DNA of 64,000 nucleotides from Polyangium sp. y55x31 (GTDB lineage Bacteria; Myxococcota_A; Polyangia; Polyangiales; Polyangiaceae): NCBI RefSeq assembly GCF_029946505.1, contig NZ_JARZHG010000049.1, positions 1 through 64,000 of the forward strand, given 5' to 3'. A program made the position numbers and the translations under genes. Within the stretch, counting starts at the first letter, position 1, and every line of letters starts with the position of its first letter. Shown in pieces: positions 9,738 through 18,786 of this stretch. The notes under the pieces were generated by a model. It did no database searches and was not told the origin of the DNA. It saw only the letters and a program-made list of their open reading frames with translations.

Positions 9738-10172
9738 ATGGATGAAGCAAAGGAAATCCTGATCGTCGAGGACGACGCCCTCAGCGCGGACGTGCTCCGT
9801 CGCTGGCTCGGCCGCCGGGGGTTCGTCGTGAAGATCGCCAAGGACGGCGCGGAGGGCGTGCGTTTGGCACGTGAAACCCCGCCGGCGCTCGTCCTCATGG
9901 ATCTGTCGTTGCCCGTGCTCGACGGCCTTTCGGCCACGCGTGCGCTGCGGGAGGCGCCGGAGACCCGGGCGGTCCCCATCGTGATGCTCACGGGCCACAC
10001 GACCGAGGAGATCGATGCCGCCTGCGCCCGCGCGGGCGTGACGGCGCGGGAGGAGAAGCCGGTCGATTTCGCGCGGCTCCATGCGCGCATCGTGTCGATT
10101 TTGGAGCAGGGCAGGGGAGAAGGATTTCGAGCGATGTCGACCGACGATTCGGGGCGCGCCACAGGCTGCTAG
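9738..10172 (+). CDS. single-domain response regulator
   Basis: A second receiver protein, 144 residues: acidic pocket EDD at 11-13, phosphoacceptor D55 in VLMDLSLPVLDG, MLTGHT as the Thr switch and the EKP lysine near residue 109. It ends in a short tail without a DNA-binding domain. The ATG at 9738 lies 14 nt after the previous stop; CAGGGGGCC precedes it. The next gene begins 16 nt after the stop, so the two receivers and both kinases are probably made from one mRNA. Confidence 0.92.
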   Translation: MDEAKEILIVEDDALSADVLRRWLGRRGFVVKIAKDGAEGVRLARETPPALVLMDLSLPVLDGLSATRALREAPETRAVPIVMLTGHTTEEIDAACARAGVTAREEKPVDFARLHARIVSILEQGRGEGFRAMSTDDSGRATGC

Positions 10173-10188
10173 GCGGGAGGAGTCGAGG

Positions 10189-13100
10189 ATGAACGTCGCA
10201 GGATACGAAATTGTCGAGCGCATTTCCGAGACCGACCATTCCGTCGTCTCGCGTGGCGTCGCGCCGGATGGGCGCCGCGTGATCGTGAAGTCGATGAAGG
10301 GGCCCTACCCCTCCCGGGGGGAGATCGTCCGCTACCGGCAGGAGTACGAGATCACGCGTTCGCTCGACCTGCCCGGGGTCATCGCCGCGCACGATCTGCT
10401 GCGGCACGATCACGTGCTCGTGATGATCCTCGAGGATTTCGGCGGGCAATCGCTGCGGCATCTCCTTGCATCCGCGCGCCTGCCGCTCCGGGACGGCCTG
10501 CGCATCGGCGCGCGTGTCGCCCGTTCGCTCGGCGAGGTCCACCGGCGGGGGGTCGTGCACAAGGACCTGAACCCCGCGAACATCGTCCATAACCCCCGGA
10601 CCGACGTCCTCAAGCTCATCGATTTCGGCTGTGCGACGCGGCAGAGCGGCGAGCTTGCCGCGCTCTCCCATCCGAATACGCTCGAAGGTACGCTCGCGTA
10701 TCTTTCGCCCGAGCAGACGGGCCGCACGAACCGGCGCATCGATCATCGCACCGACCTCTATGCGCTCGGTGTGACGCTCTACGAGCTCCTCGCCGGCGAG
10801 CTGCCTTTCCCCACGAAGGATCCGCTGGAGCTTTTGCATTGCCACCTCGCGCGCACGCCGCGCCCGCTCTCCGAGACAAACCCCGGGGTGCCCACGGTGG
10901 TGTCCGCCATCGTGATGCGCCTGCTCGAAAAGAGCGCCGAGGACCGCTACGAGAGCGCCTTTGGCCTCGCCCACGACCTCGAGCGTTGCCTCGAAGGCCT
11001 CACGCCGGACGGGACGATCGCGCCGTTCCCGCTCGGCGAGCGTGACGCCTCCGACGTCTTCCGCATCCCACAGCGCCTGTATGGTCGCGCCCGCGAGGCG
11101 GAAGCGCTCGTCGCGCTCTTCGAAGCGCAGAGCCGCCGCGCCGCCGAGGAGCCCGCCCTGGCTCGCGCCGAGGCCGTCCTCGTCGAGGGCCCGGCCGGCG
11201 TCGGCAAATCGGCGCTCGTGCGCGAGATCCTGCGGCCCCTCACGGCCCACCGTGGGACGTTCGCCTCCGGGAAGTTCGACCAGTACAAGCGCGACGTCCC
11301 TTATGGCGGCCTCTCGATGGCGCTCGCCGAGCTCATGCGGCAGGTGCTCGGCGAGACCCACGAAAGCCTCGCGCGCTTCCGGGAGCGGCTCCTCGCCGCG
11401 CTCGGCCCGAACCTCGCGCTTTTCGCCTCGCTCGTCCCCGAGATCACCCGGCTCGTCGGTGATCTGCCGAAGGCGCCGCTGCTCGGCCCGGCCGAGGCCC
11501 AGAACCGCCTCGATCACGTGGTCAAAGCGTTCATCCGCGTCTTCTGCGACGTGGGCCCGCTCGTCCTGTTCCTCGACGACCTGCAGTGGGCCGACGACGC
11601 CTCGCTTGGCCTCCTCGAACGCCTGCTCGCGGACGATGAGCTCGGCCGGCTCTGCCTGATCGGCGCGCTGCGCGACAACGAGGTCGGCCCCTCGCACCCG
11701 CTCGCGCTCGCCCTCGCGCGCCTCGAGCGGGGAGGGACGCCGGTGCACAGGCTCGCCCTGGGCCCGCTCGGGCTCGGGCCCGTGGTCGAGCTGGTCTCGG
11801 ACACGCTCCGGCAGTCGACGGCCGACGTCTTGCCGCTCGTCTCGCTCCTCGTGCAGAAGACCCAGGGAAACCCCTTCTTCCTCGGCGAGCTCTTGCGGGC
11901 GCTCCACCGCGACGGGCTCGTCCACTTCGATCACGGCGTGATGCGATGGCGCTGGGATCTCGCGCGCATCGAGGCCGTCGGCAGCACCGACAACGTGATC
12001 GATCTGCTCCTCGCCTCGATGGTGCGGCTCCCCGCCGAGGCGCGAAAAGCGCTGCACCTCGCGGCGTGCGTGGGCGGTAGCTTCGAGCTTTCCGTGCTCG
12101 CGCGGGTCGCGGACAAGGCGCCGCGCGCCGTGATGGCGGACCTCGAGCCTGCGATCACGGCCGGCATGATCCACGCCGCGGCGCGGATCGATCTCGGCCC
12201 GGGCGAGGCGCTCGTCGCCGACCTCGTGGTGCCCGGCTACAAGTTCCAGCACGACCGCGTCCAGCAGGCCGCCTACAACCTGGAGAGCGCCGAGGAGACG
12301 CGGCGGATTCGCCTCGGCATCGGGCGGATGCTCCTCGCGGAGGCGGGGCCCGAGGGGCTCGCCGAGCGGCTCTTCACCGTCGTCGACCACCTCGATCACG
12401 GCCGCGAGCTCATGGAAAACGCCGCCGAGCGGCTCGCGCTCGCGCGGCTGAACCTCGACGCGGCCCGGCGGGCCAAGACCGCGGCCGCCTACGCCGCGGC
12501 GAAGCGCTACCTCGTCGCCGGCATCGGCCTGCTCCCCGGCGGCGGGTGGGCCGACGAGGAGAGCCTCGCGCTCGCGCTTCACCGCGAGCTCGCCGAGGCC
12601 GAGTACCTGCTCGGCGATCTCAACGAGGCCGAGCGCCTCGTCGAGATCGTCCTGTCGCGCGCGAGGACACCTGTCGAGAAAGCGGAGATCCACAACCTCC
12701 TGCTCGTCTTGCACACGATGCAGGGGCGCTACGATCGCGGCGTCGGGGCGGCGCACGAGGGCCTCGCGCTCCTCGGGACGATCTTGCCCCAGGAGGGCAA
12801 ACGGGAAGCGTTTCTGGACGAGCTTTCGGCCATCGAGGCGCTCATCGCGGGCCGCCCCATCGCCTCGCTCGCCGCGATCGACGAGACCACCGATCCCACG
12901 ACCCGGCTGCTCGTCGAGCTGCTCGCCAACGTTTGCCCGCCCTATTACGCGTTCGACCTCGAGACGTTCCACATCCTGGCGGCGAAGATCGTGCGGATCT
13001 CGCTCACGCGTGGCATGGCGCCGGCCTCGCCCTACGGCTTCGTGGCGCTCGGCATTCCGCTCGGATCGATCCTCGGGCAATACGAAAAAGCTCACGAGCT

Positions 13101-15381
13101 CACCGAGCTCGCGCTCAGGCTGGCCGATCGTTTCCACAACGGCTCGCAACGCTGTCGCGCCGGCCTCTTGCTCGGCTCGTCGATCCATCACTTCGTCCGC
13201 AAGCTGCACGGGGCCAACGCCGTCTTCGAGGACGCCTACCGCGCGGGCCTCGGCGCCGGCGAGATCCAGTTCGCCGGTTATTGCCTCGCGCACAAGGTGC
13301 CGATCCTCTTCTACCAGGGCATGCCGCTCGGCGAGCTCGCCGCCGAGATCGGTCGATACGCGCACTTCGGGCGCAAGACGCGGAACTATTGGGCCATCGA
13401 CACGATGGAAGCTTTCGCGCTCCTCGTCTCCGATCTCTCGGGCAGCGCACCCGAGGGCGGCGAGCAGGCCGAAGCGCGCTTCCGCGACGCCTGCCGCGAG
13501 CACCAGAACCTCCAGGCGCTCGTCATGTACGAGATCGCCCGCGCCCGCGAGCTCTTCGTCGACGGTCGGATCGACGAGGCCGCGCGGGCCCTCGCTGCGG
13601 CCGAGCCCCTCGTCGGGTATGTCGAGCCGCTCGGGCTCGTCTCGGCGGTCCAGTATCATTTCGCGCGCGCGCTCGTCTCGGCCGCGCGCCTTCGCGACGC
13701 GAGCAAGGAGGAGTGGGCGGGCCTTCACGCCGTGCTCGTCGAGGCCGACGCTCGATTCACGCGCTGGGCGCAGATCTGCCCGGAGAATTTCGAGCACCTC
13801 GGGGCCATGATCGCCGCAGAACGAGCGCGCATCGAGGGGGACAAGGCGCGGGCCGTGGAGCTTTACGACCGGGCTATCACCGCCGCCCGCGCGACGGAGA
13901 TCGCGCCCGACGTGGCCCTCGCCCACGAGCTCGCCGCGAGGTTCTGGCTCGCGGAGGGGCGCCCGCATTATGCGCGGCCGCACGTCGTCGAAGCGCATTA
14001 CCACCACCGCCTCTGGGGCGCCACGCGCCGGGTGAGCGCGCTCGAACAGGCGCACGCCGATGCATTTGTCGAGGGCAGGGCAGCCGTCACCAGCACCCTC
14101 ACCGCCTCCGGGAGCACGACCCGGCGCGGCGAAGTGTTCGACGCGCTCGCGCTCGTGCGCGCCTCGCAGGCCCTTTCCGGCGAGATTCACCTCGGGCGGC
14201 TGCTCGAAGCGCTCATGCGGATCCTGCTCGAAGTCTCGGGCGCGCGGCGGGGCCTCGTCGCCCTCGTCGATGCAGCGGGGGACCTGCGCATCGAGGCCGA
14301 GGGCTACGCCGAGCCGCCCTCGGTTTCGAGCCTCGGGGGCGCGCCGATCGAGGCGCGAGACGACGTCCCGCGAACCTGCCTCGCCTACGTCGCCCGCTCG
14401 CACGAGTCGGTGATCCTCGACGACGCGCACCAGGAGGGCCCTTTCCTCGGGGATCCCCACATCGAGACGCGCGCGATCCGCTCGCTGCTCTGCACGCCGA
14501 TCCTGCACCAGGGCAAACTCCTCGGCCTGCTTTATTTGGAGCACGAACGGCTCGCGCGTGTCTTCACGCCGGCGCGCGCCGAGGTCCTCGGCGTGCTCTC
14601 GGCGCAGGCCGCGATCTCCCTCGAAAACGCGCGCATCTACGGCAACCTCGAGCGGCTGGTGGAGGAGCGCACGGCGGAGCTTCGGGCCGCGAATGCCTCG
14701 CTCGTGCGCACGAACGCGGAGCTCGACGCCTTCGCGCGCACGGTGGCGCATGACCTCAAGCAGCCGCTGAACGTCGTCGTCGGGTATGCGAGCCTGCTCG
14801 TGAACGATCTGCCCGACGTGCCTGCCGACGAGCTCGTGGATCTCTGCCGTCGGATCGAATCGACGGGGCGCAAGATGACGGATATCGTGAACGCGCTCCT
14901 CCTGCTCGCGCGCGTGCACCGCGGCGGCGCCGAAACGTCCACGCTCGACATGGGCAAGGTGGTCGCGCAGGCCCTCGAGCTGGTGAAGGCCCAGGCCGGC
15001 GCGCGTGGCGCGGCCGTCGAGGTGCCCGAGCGCTTCCCGCCCGCCGTGGGGTATGGGCCGTGGGTCGAGAGCGTGTGGGTCAATTACATCTCGAATGGCC
15101 TCAAATACGGCGGCGATTCCCCGCGCCTCACGCTCGGCGCGCGCCTCGTGGAGGGGGGCAAGGTGCGCTACTGGGTCGAGGACCGCGGCCCTGGAATCAC
15201 GGCGGACGCGCAGAAATCGCTCTTTTTGCCGTTCACCCGTCTCGACCCCGAGCGCGCCTCGGGGCATGGCCTCGGCCTGTCCATCGTGCAGCGGATCGTC
15301 GAGCGGCTCGGGGGTGAGGTCGGCGTCGAGAGCACGCCCGGCCGAGGATCGATCTTTTTCTTCACGCTGCCGTCCGCATAG
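10189..15381 (+). CDS. trifunctional Ser/Thr protein kinase, ATPase and sensor histidine kinase
   Basis: A 1730-residue cytoplasmic signalling protein. Residues ~5-270 are a Hanks-type kinase with VIVK lysine K34, catalytic loop HKDLNPANI (D126) and DFG at 145-147, all intact. Residues ~290-650 are an AAA-type ATPase with Walker A GPAGVGKS (334-341) and Walker B LFLDDLQW (D463, D464). A long helical, TPR-like region follows to about 1300, then a GAF domain (~1330-1490), a HisKA domain with His1521 (VAHDLKQPLN) and an HATPase_c domain with the N-box asparagine in NYISNGLKYGG (from 1632) and G boxes. This architecture is common in myxobacteria and cyanobacteria. Start ATG 10189 after GGGAGG; a longer frame would overlap the upstream receiver gene. 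It is the last gene of the operon. Confidence 0.95.
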   Translation: MNVAGYEIVERISETDHSVVSRGVAPDGRRVIVKSMKGPYPSRGEIVRYRQEYEITRSLDLPGVIAAHDLLRHDHVLVMILEDFGGQSLRHLLASARLPLRDGLRIGARVARSLGEVHRRGVVHKDLNPANIVHNPRTDVLKLIDFGCATRQSGELAALSHPNTLEGTLAYLSPEQTGRTNRRIDHRTDLYALGVTLYELLAGELPFPTKDPLELLHCHLARTPRPLSETNPGVPTVVSAIVMRLLEKSAEDRYESAFGLAHDLERCLEGLTPDGTIAPFPLGERDASDVFRIPQRLYGRAREAEALVALFEAQSRRAAEEPALARAEAVLVEGPAGVGKSALVREILRPLTAHRGTFASGKFDQYKRDVPYGGLSMALAELMRQVLGETHESLARFRERLLAALGPNLALFASLVPEITRLVGDLPKAPLLGPAEAQNRLDHVVKAFIRVFCDVGPLVLFLDDLQWADDASLGLLERLLADDELGRLCLIGALRDNEVGPSHPLALALARLERGGTPVHRLALGPLGLGPVVELVSDTLRQSTADVLPLVSLLVQKTQGNPFFLGELLRALHRDGLVHFDHGVMRWRWDLARIEAVGSTDNVIDLLLASMVRLPAEARKALHLAACVGGSFELSVLARVADKAPRAVMADLEPAITAGMIHAAARIDLGPGEALVADLVVPGYKFQHDRVQQAAYNLESAEETRRIRLGIGRMLLAEAGPEGLAERLFTVVDHLDHGRELMENAAERLALARLNLDAARRAKTAAAYAAAKRYLVAGIGLLPGGGWADEESLALALHRELAEAEYLLGDLNEAERLVEIVLSRARTPVEKAEIHNLLLVLHTMQGRYDRGVGAAHEGLALLGTILPQEGKREAFLDELSAIEALIAGRPIASLAAIDETTDPTTRLLVELLANVCPPYYAFDLETFHILAAKIVRISLTRGMAPASPYGFVALGIPLGSILGQYEKAHELTELALRLADRFHNGSQRCRAGLLLGSSIHHFVRKLHGANAVFEDAYRAGLGAGEIQFAGYCLAHKVPILFYQGMPLGELAAEIGRYAHFGRKTRNYWAIDTMEAFALLVSDLSGSAPEGGEQAEARFRDACREHQNLQALVMYEIARARELFVDGRIDEAARALAAAEPLVGYVEPLGLVSAVQYHFARALVSAARLRDASKEEWAGLHAVLVEADARFTRWAQICPENFEHLGAMIAAERARIEGDKARAVELYDRAITAARATEIAPDVALAHELAARFWLAEGRPHYARPHVVEAHYHHRLWGATRRVSALEQAHADAFVEGRAAVTSTLTASGSTTRRGEVFDALALVRASQALSGEIHLGRLLEALMRILLEVSGARRGLVALVDAAGDLRIEAEGYAEPPSVSSLGGAPIEARDDVPRTCLAYVARSHESVILDDAHQEGPFLGDPHIETRAIRSLLCTPILHQGKLLGLLYLEHERLARVFTPARAEVLGVLSAQAAISLENARIYGNLERLVEERTAELRAANASLVRTNAELDAFARTVAHDLKQPLNVVVGYASLLVNDLPDVPADELVDLCRRIESTGRKMTDIVNALLLLARVHRGGAETSTLDMGKVVAQALELVKAQAGARGAAVEVPERFPPAVGYGPWVESVWVNYISNGLKYGGDSPRLTLGARLVEGGKVRYWVEDRGPGITADAQKSLFLPFTRLDPERASGHGLGLSIVQRIVERLGGEVGVESTPGRGSIFFFTLPSA

Positions 15382-15490
15382 ACGCGGAAAACATCCTCTC
15401 GACCAGGCTCCCACCTGCGAGCTCGTCGTCCCAGGATCCAGCCAGGACAGCCGGCGCTCCGTGGGGGGCCGGGGAGGGGGGAATGTCATC

Positions 15491-16027
15491 ATGAAGAAGG
15501 TTTTCATGGCGGTCGTGCTCGCCGCGATGGGAGTGTCGTCCGTGGCCCTTTCGGAAACGCCGCCGGAGGAAGCGACGGCCGAAATCGCGACCGTGCACGA
15601 CGACGCGAAATTCGTGCAGGCAGCGGCGAACAGCAATCTCTGGTCGGTGAGGGCCGCGCGGCTCGCCGTGCGCCATGCGAGAAACTCCAAGGTCGAGGCG
15701 CTCGCGCTCCTGGAGATCGCCGAGCACGTGAACGTGACCGAGGGGATCGAGACGCTCGCGGCGAAGTTCGACGTCGAGATGCCGACGGAGTTCGATCCCG
15801 TGATCGCGGGCCTCTTCCAGCGTCTCTCGAACCTCCGGGGAAATCGCTTCGATCGGGCGTATCTGCACACGCTCATCGAGGCGCACCGGTATGATGTGGC
15901 GATCCTGTCGCAAGCGCTGACCTCCCGGGACGCGGATGTGAAGGCGTTCGCCCAGAAGAACCTGCCCATTCTGCGGGGGCACCTGGACGCGGCGCAGGAG
16001 ATCCTCCGGATGTTGCCCGTGGAATGA
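15491..16027 (+). CDS. DUF4142-like exported helical protein
   Basis: 178 residues with an N-terminal signal peptide (MKKVFMAVVLAAMGVSSVALS) and a mature part that is nearly all helix. The spacing of FVQAAANSNLWSVRAARLAVRHA, FDRAYLHTLIEAHRYDVAILSQAL and the final helix ending in HLDAAQEILRML matches the ferritin-like four-helix DUF4142 family of periplasmic proteins, often stress-related. Start at ATG 15491 after GGGGAGGGGGG. A 109-nt gap separates it from the large kinase gene, so it may be an independent unit. Confidence 0.8.
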   Translation: MKKVFMAVVLAAMGVSSVALSETPPEEATAEIATVHDDAKFVQAAANSNLWSVRAARLAVRHARNSKVEALALLEIAEHVNVTEGIETLAAKFDVEMPTEFDPVIAGLFQRLSNLRGNRFDRAYLHTLIEAHRYDVAILSQALTSRDADVKAFAQKNLPILRGHLDAAQEILRMLPVE

Positions 16028-16076
16028 CGCTCGACGACGAACCACGACAAAGGTGACGGCGCGCCTTCGATGCGGC

Positions 16077-16082
16077 TACCCT
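16077..16082 (+). promoter_or_regulatory. candidate -10 box, near-leaderless, for the DUF3480-like lipoprotein gene
   Basis: TACCCT lies 9 nt before the ATG at 16092. No Shine-Dalgarno sequence is present. Confidence 0.3.
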
Positions 16083-16091
16083 CGTCGGCCG

Positions 16092-17735
16092 ATGGAGACG
16101 AGGCGCATCGAGGGGCAGGGGACATGGATCACGGCACGTCGCGGCGCGCGCTCGGCGCTGCTCGCCGCGGCGCTCGCCGCGGGCTGCGCGGGACCGGCGA
16201 ACGAAAAACCTCCGGCCACGACGAGCGCGCCGTCGCCCCGCGCCGAGGCTCCCGCGTGCCGATCGACCGGATCTCGCGCGCAGATGCTCCTGCGCGAGGA
16301 GGTCGTGCCGGGGAAGCTCTCGGTCGCGGTGTATTCGCATTCGCTCACGACGCCCGAGGGGCCGCTGCGCTTCTGGACCTACGTGAGCGAGGGCCTCTGG
16401 CCGCTCGGGCAACGCGAGATCCGGTTCTCCGTCAAGCGTGAGCCGGATGATGCCGAGGGCGCATTCGATCGTCAGCTCTTCAAGCTCTACGGGCTCATCT
16501 ACGAGCTCGCGGAGAAGGGTCAGCTCGTCGACGTTCATGGCCGCTCGCAGCTCGGCGGCCCGCCGCTCCTCGGGCGCGACGATTTTCATTGCATCATCTA
16601 TGGTCCGCCGCAGCCTTTGGAGGGGATCCCGGCGGAGGCGCCCTTCCTCTCGGCCGTGATGGTCACGTGCGAGGAGGAGGACATCGGGGGGCAGGCTGGT
16701 TATGCGCGGATCCTGGCGCGGCTCGGCGCGGACGCGAGGTATTATCCGACGCCGTTCTGGACCGACCGCAAGCGCTCGTCCGTGGCCCGGCCCGGGGAGG
16801 CCGACCAGTCCTTGATCACGCGGGCCCAACGGGCACACCTCCGCGGCGTGTCGGTGCGCCTCGAGCGAAAGGGCGGCCTCGCGAACGTCTCCCCGACGCA
16901 GAGCTTTTTCGTTCCGGGGGATCGTATCGTCCTGCGCGTGTTTCCTCGTGGGGCCGATGATTTGAAGGAGGCCGCGGCGGCGAAGGACAACGAGGACGGG
17001 ATCGTCATGATGCTCGAAATGGATCCCGGCTCGGGCTCCGGCCTCTACTGGTATCCCGGACAAACCTTGGCCTCCGCCATTGCTTGCCCGGCGGCGGGGA
17101 CCGATCGGGTCACCGGCAACTTTTTGATCCTCGCCAGCTCGAAAGAGGTGTCCAAGGCCGGGGTGACCGAGGACGGGTTCGTCATGATGTTCCCCGTGGA
17201 CGCGTGGAAACGGATTCGCGAGGCGCTCCTCTCCGGCAAAGAGATCTCGATTCCCGAACAGGGGGACATGCCGGCGTTTGCCGTGGAGCATGTGCAGACG
17301 ACGTACGTGAATCCCATCGACGGCAAGCGCTACGAATCCGAAGGCGGCTGGGAGGAGGTCCGGCCCAAGGGCGACGGCGCGGCGCCCAAGCGGAACGACC
17401 AGGTCGAGGCCTCCGTCGTTCTCCTGACGAGCGAGAAGGAGATCGCCGAGCGGACCACGGTCGAGGATGCGGTCGCGGTCATCAAGCAGATCATTACGAT
17501 CGTCGAGGCAGAGGTGGGCGTGTCGAAGGGGCCGGGCACCGACCTGCTCGTCGAATGCGAGCTTTTCCCCGGCAAGAAAAAGAAGTTCGAGATGGCCCAG
17601 CGGCCGACCGTGGATGAGCGGTTCGCGCGGGCCATCTACGACAAACTCGAGAAGATCGTGGCCCCGGAGGTGAAGGGCCCCGTGAAGTTCCAGGTGGTCT
17701 TCAAGATCCGGGGCGGCAGCCCTCCGGGGCCGTGA
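16092..17735 (+). CDS. lipoprotein with SARA C-terminal (DUF3480)-like region
   Basis: A 547-residue exported lipoprotein. The signal peptide ends in LAAALAAGC (Cys32). Residues ~88-350 resemble, from memory of the family, the C-terminal domain of the eukaryotic Smad anchor SARA/endofin: VSEGLWPLGQREI, a long helix (LFKLYGLIYELAEKG), PFLSAVMV and especially RILARLGADARYYPTPFW follow the same order. The C-terminal third has a Glu/Lys-rich segment around RPKGDGAAPKRNDQ and an FKIRG end. Catalytic residues cannot be named. Start at ATG 16092; the in-frame GTG at 16053 would give an odd N-terminal extension. It converges with the VOC gene with 7 nt between the stops. The lipoprotein call is firm, the domain call is tentative. 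Confidence 0.75.
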   Translation: METRRIEGQGTWITARRGARSALLAAALAAGCAGPANEKPPATTSAPSPRAEAPACRSTGSRAQMLLREEVVPGKLSVAVYSHSLTTPEGPLRFWTYVSEGLWPLGQREIRFSVKREPDDAEGAFDRQLFKLYGLIYELAEKGQLVDVHGRSQLGGPPLLGRDDFHCIIYGPPQPLEGIPAEAPFLSAVMVTCEEEDIGGQAGYARILARLGADARYYPTPFWTDRKRSSVARPGEADQSLITRAQRAHLRGVSVRLERKGGLANVSPTQSFFVPGDRIVLRVFPRGADDLKEAAAAKDNEDGIVMMLEMDPGSGSGLYWYPGQTLASAIACPAAGTDRVTGNFLILASSKEVSKAGVTEDGFVMMFPVDAWKRIREALLSGKEISIPEQGDMPAFAVEHVQTTYVNPIDGKRYESEGGWEEVRPKGDGAAPKRNDQVEASVVLLTSEKEIAERTTVEDAVAVIKQIITIVEAEVGVSKGPGTDLLVECELFPGKKKKFEMAQRPTVDERFARAIYDKLEKIVAPEVKGPVKFQVVFKIRGGSPPGP

Positions 17736-17742
17736 AGGGCGG

Positions 17743-18513
17743 TCAGCGGCGTTTTTCTTCGTACACCGAGAACATCGCGCCCTGCGGGTCCGCGAGCACG
17801 GCGAACCTGCCCCCGCCGCCGATCTCCTTCGGCGCGACGTAGACCTTGGCGCCGAGCTCGCGCGCCTTGGCCACCGTATCGTCCGCGCTCTCGACCGTGA
17901 AATACGCGCCCCAGTTCGACGGCACCGGGCCCCAGCTCGGGTCGATCTTCAGCATGCCGCCGACGTGCTCGCCGCCCACGATCCATTCCGTGTACGTCGC
18001 GTCGCCGCCGGTCGACCAGCCGAAGAGCGCCGTGTAAAACGCTTTTGCCTTCTCGGGGTCGGTGGTCTGGAGCTCGAACCACGAGGGCGCGCCCGGCTCG
18101 CCCCACAAGGTCGCACCGATGTGTTTTTTCGGTTGCCAGAGGAAAAACACCGCGCCCGTGGGATCGGCGACGATCGCCATACGCCCGGACTCCATCACCT
18201 CGAACGCGGGCGCGAGGATGTTCCCGCCGAGCTCGGCGGCCTTGGCTGCCACGGCGTCGGCGTCGGCCACGGAGACGTAGATGTTCCAATGCGGCGGGAT
18301 TCCGCGCGATTGCTCCTCGGGCGGTTGTCCGCCGAGCCCCGCCACGTCGTGCTCGCGTTTCCGGAACATCGTGTACGCTCCGCCGGGCAGCGGCATGTCC
18401 TCGGCGGTCCAGCCGAACAGCGCCGTGTAGAACGCCTTCGCGGCCGCGGGATCCGTGGTCGTCAGGTCCGCCCAGCAAAACTGGCCGGGGGCGTACGAGC
18501 TCTTCACCGTCAT
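17743..18513 (-). CDS. VOC (glyoxalase/bleomycin resistance fold) protein, two tandem domains
   Basis: 256 residues made of two similar vicinal-oxygen-chelate modules. Each begins with FCWADLTTTDPAAAKAFYTALFGW / SWFELQTTDPEKAKAFYTALFGW type strands and ends with a DPTGAVFFLW or DPQGAMFSVYE strand that normally carries the metal ligand. Proteins with this double arrangement are often annotated VOC family or CFP-30-like hydroxylase; the substrate is unknown. GGGAGGA lies upstream of the ATG (18513). Convergent with the DUF3480-like gene. Confidence 0.9.
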   Translation of the reverse strand: MTVKSSYAPGQFCWADLTTTDPAAAKAFYTALFGWTAEDMPLPGGAYTMFRKREHDVAGLGGQPPEEQSRGIPPHWNIYVSVADADAVAAKAAELGGNILAPAFEVMESGRMAIVADPTGAVFFLWQPKKHIGATLWGEPGAPSWFELQTTDPEKAKAFYTALFGWSTGGDATYTEWIVGGEHVGGMLKIDPSWGPVPSNWGAYFTVESADDTVAKARELGAKVYVAPKEIGGGGRFAVLADPQGAMFSVYEEKRR

Positions 18514-18786
18514 GAATTCCTCCCTTCGTGGGGGCCCATTCTACACGGCGAGGCCTTCGTGTCACCTGGAGAGTTTGGCGCCGCGAAACTGTCGAGGCTG
18601 CTCACGGGTCGAACTGGCTGCACCTCCATCGTTGGCGGCTCAGGCCTCCAGGTCCCTCCCGCAGTGCCGCCGCAGTGCTCGGGCCCGGCGCTCCTTGACA
18701 TGCGCCTCGGCTGTCTCGTCTACTCGATGCGCGGCAATCCCGCATTGAATCGGCCATCGCAGACGAAGGACGGAGACGAGGGTACG
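18514..18786 (+). other. divergent intergenic region with an isolated TTGACA box
   Basis: A 273-nt region between divergent genes. TTGACA at 18695-18700 could be a -35 box for the Rieske gene, but no clear -10 box stands 16-18 nt downstream (GTCTACT is the nearest). No credible open frame or repeat was seen. Confidence 0.35.

Noticed and set aside
9988-16125. A 2045-codon open frame on the minus strand
   Set aside because: It lies exactly opposite the large kinase gene; its sequence is Arg/Glu/Asp-rich low complexity, without domains or ribosome binding site. A shadow of GC-rich codons.
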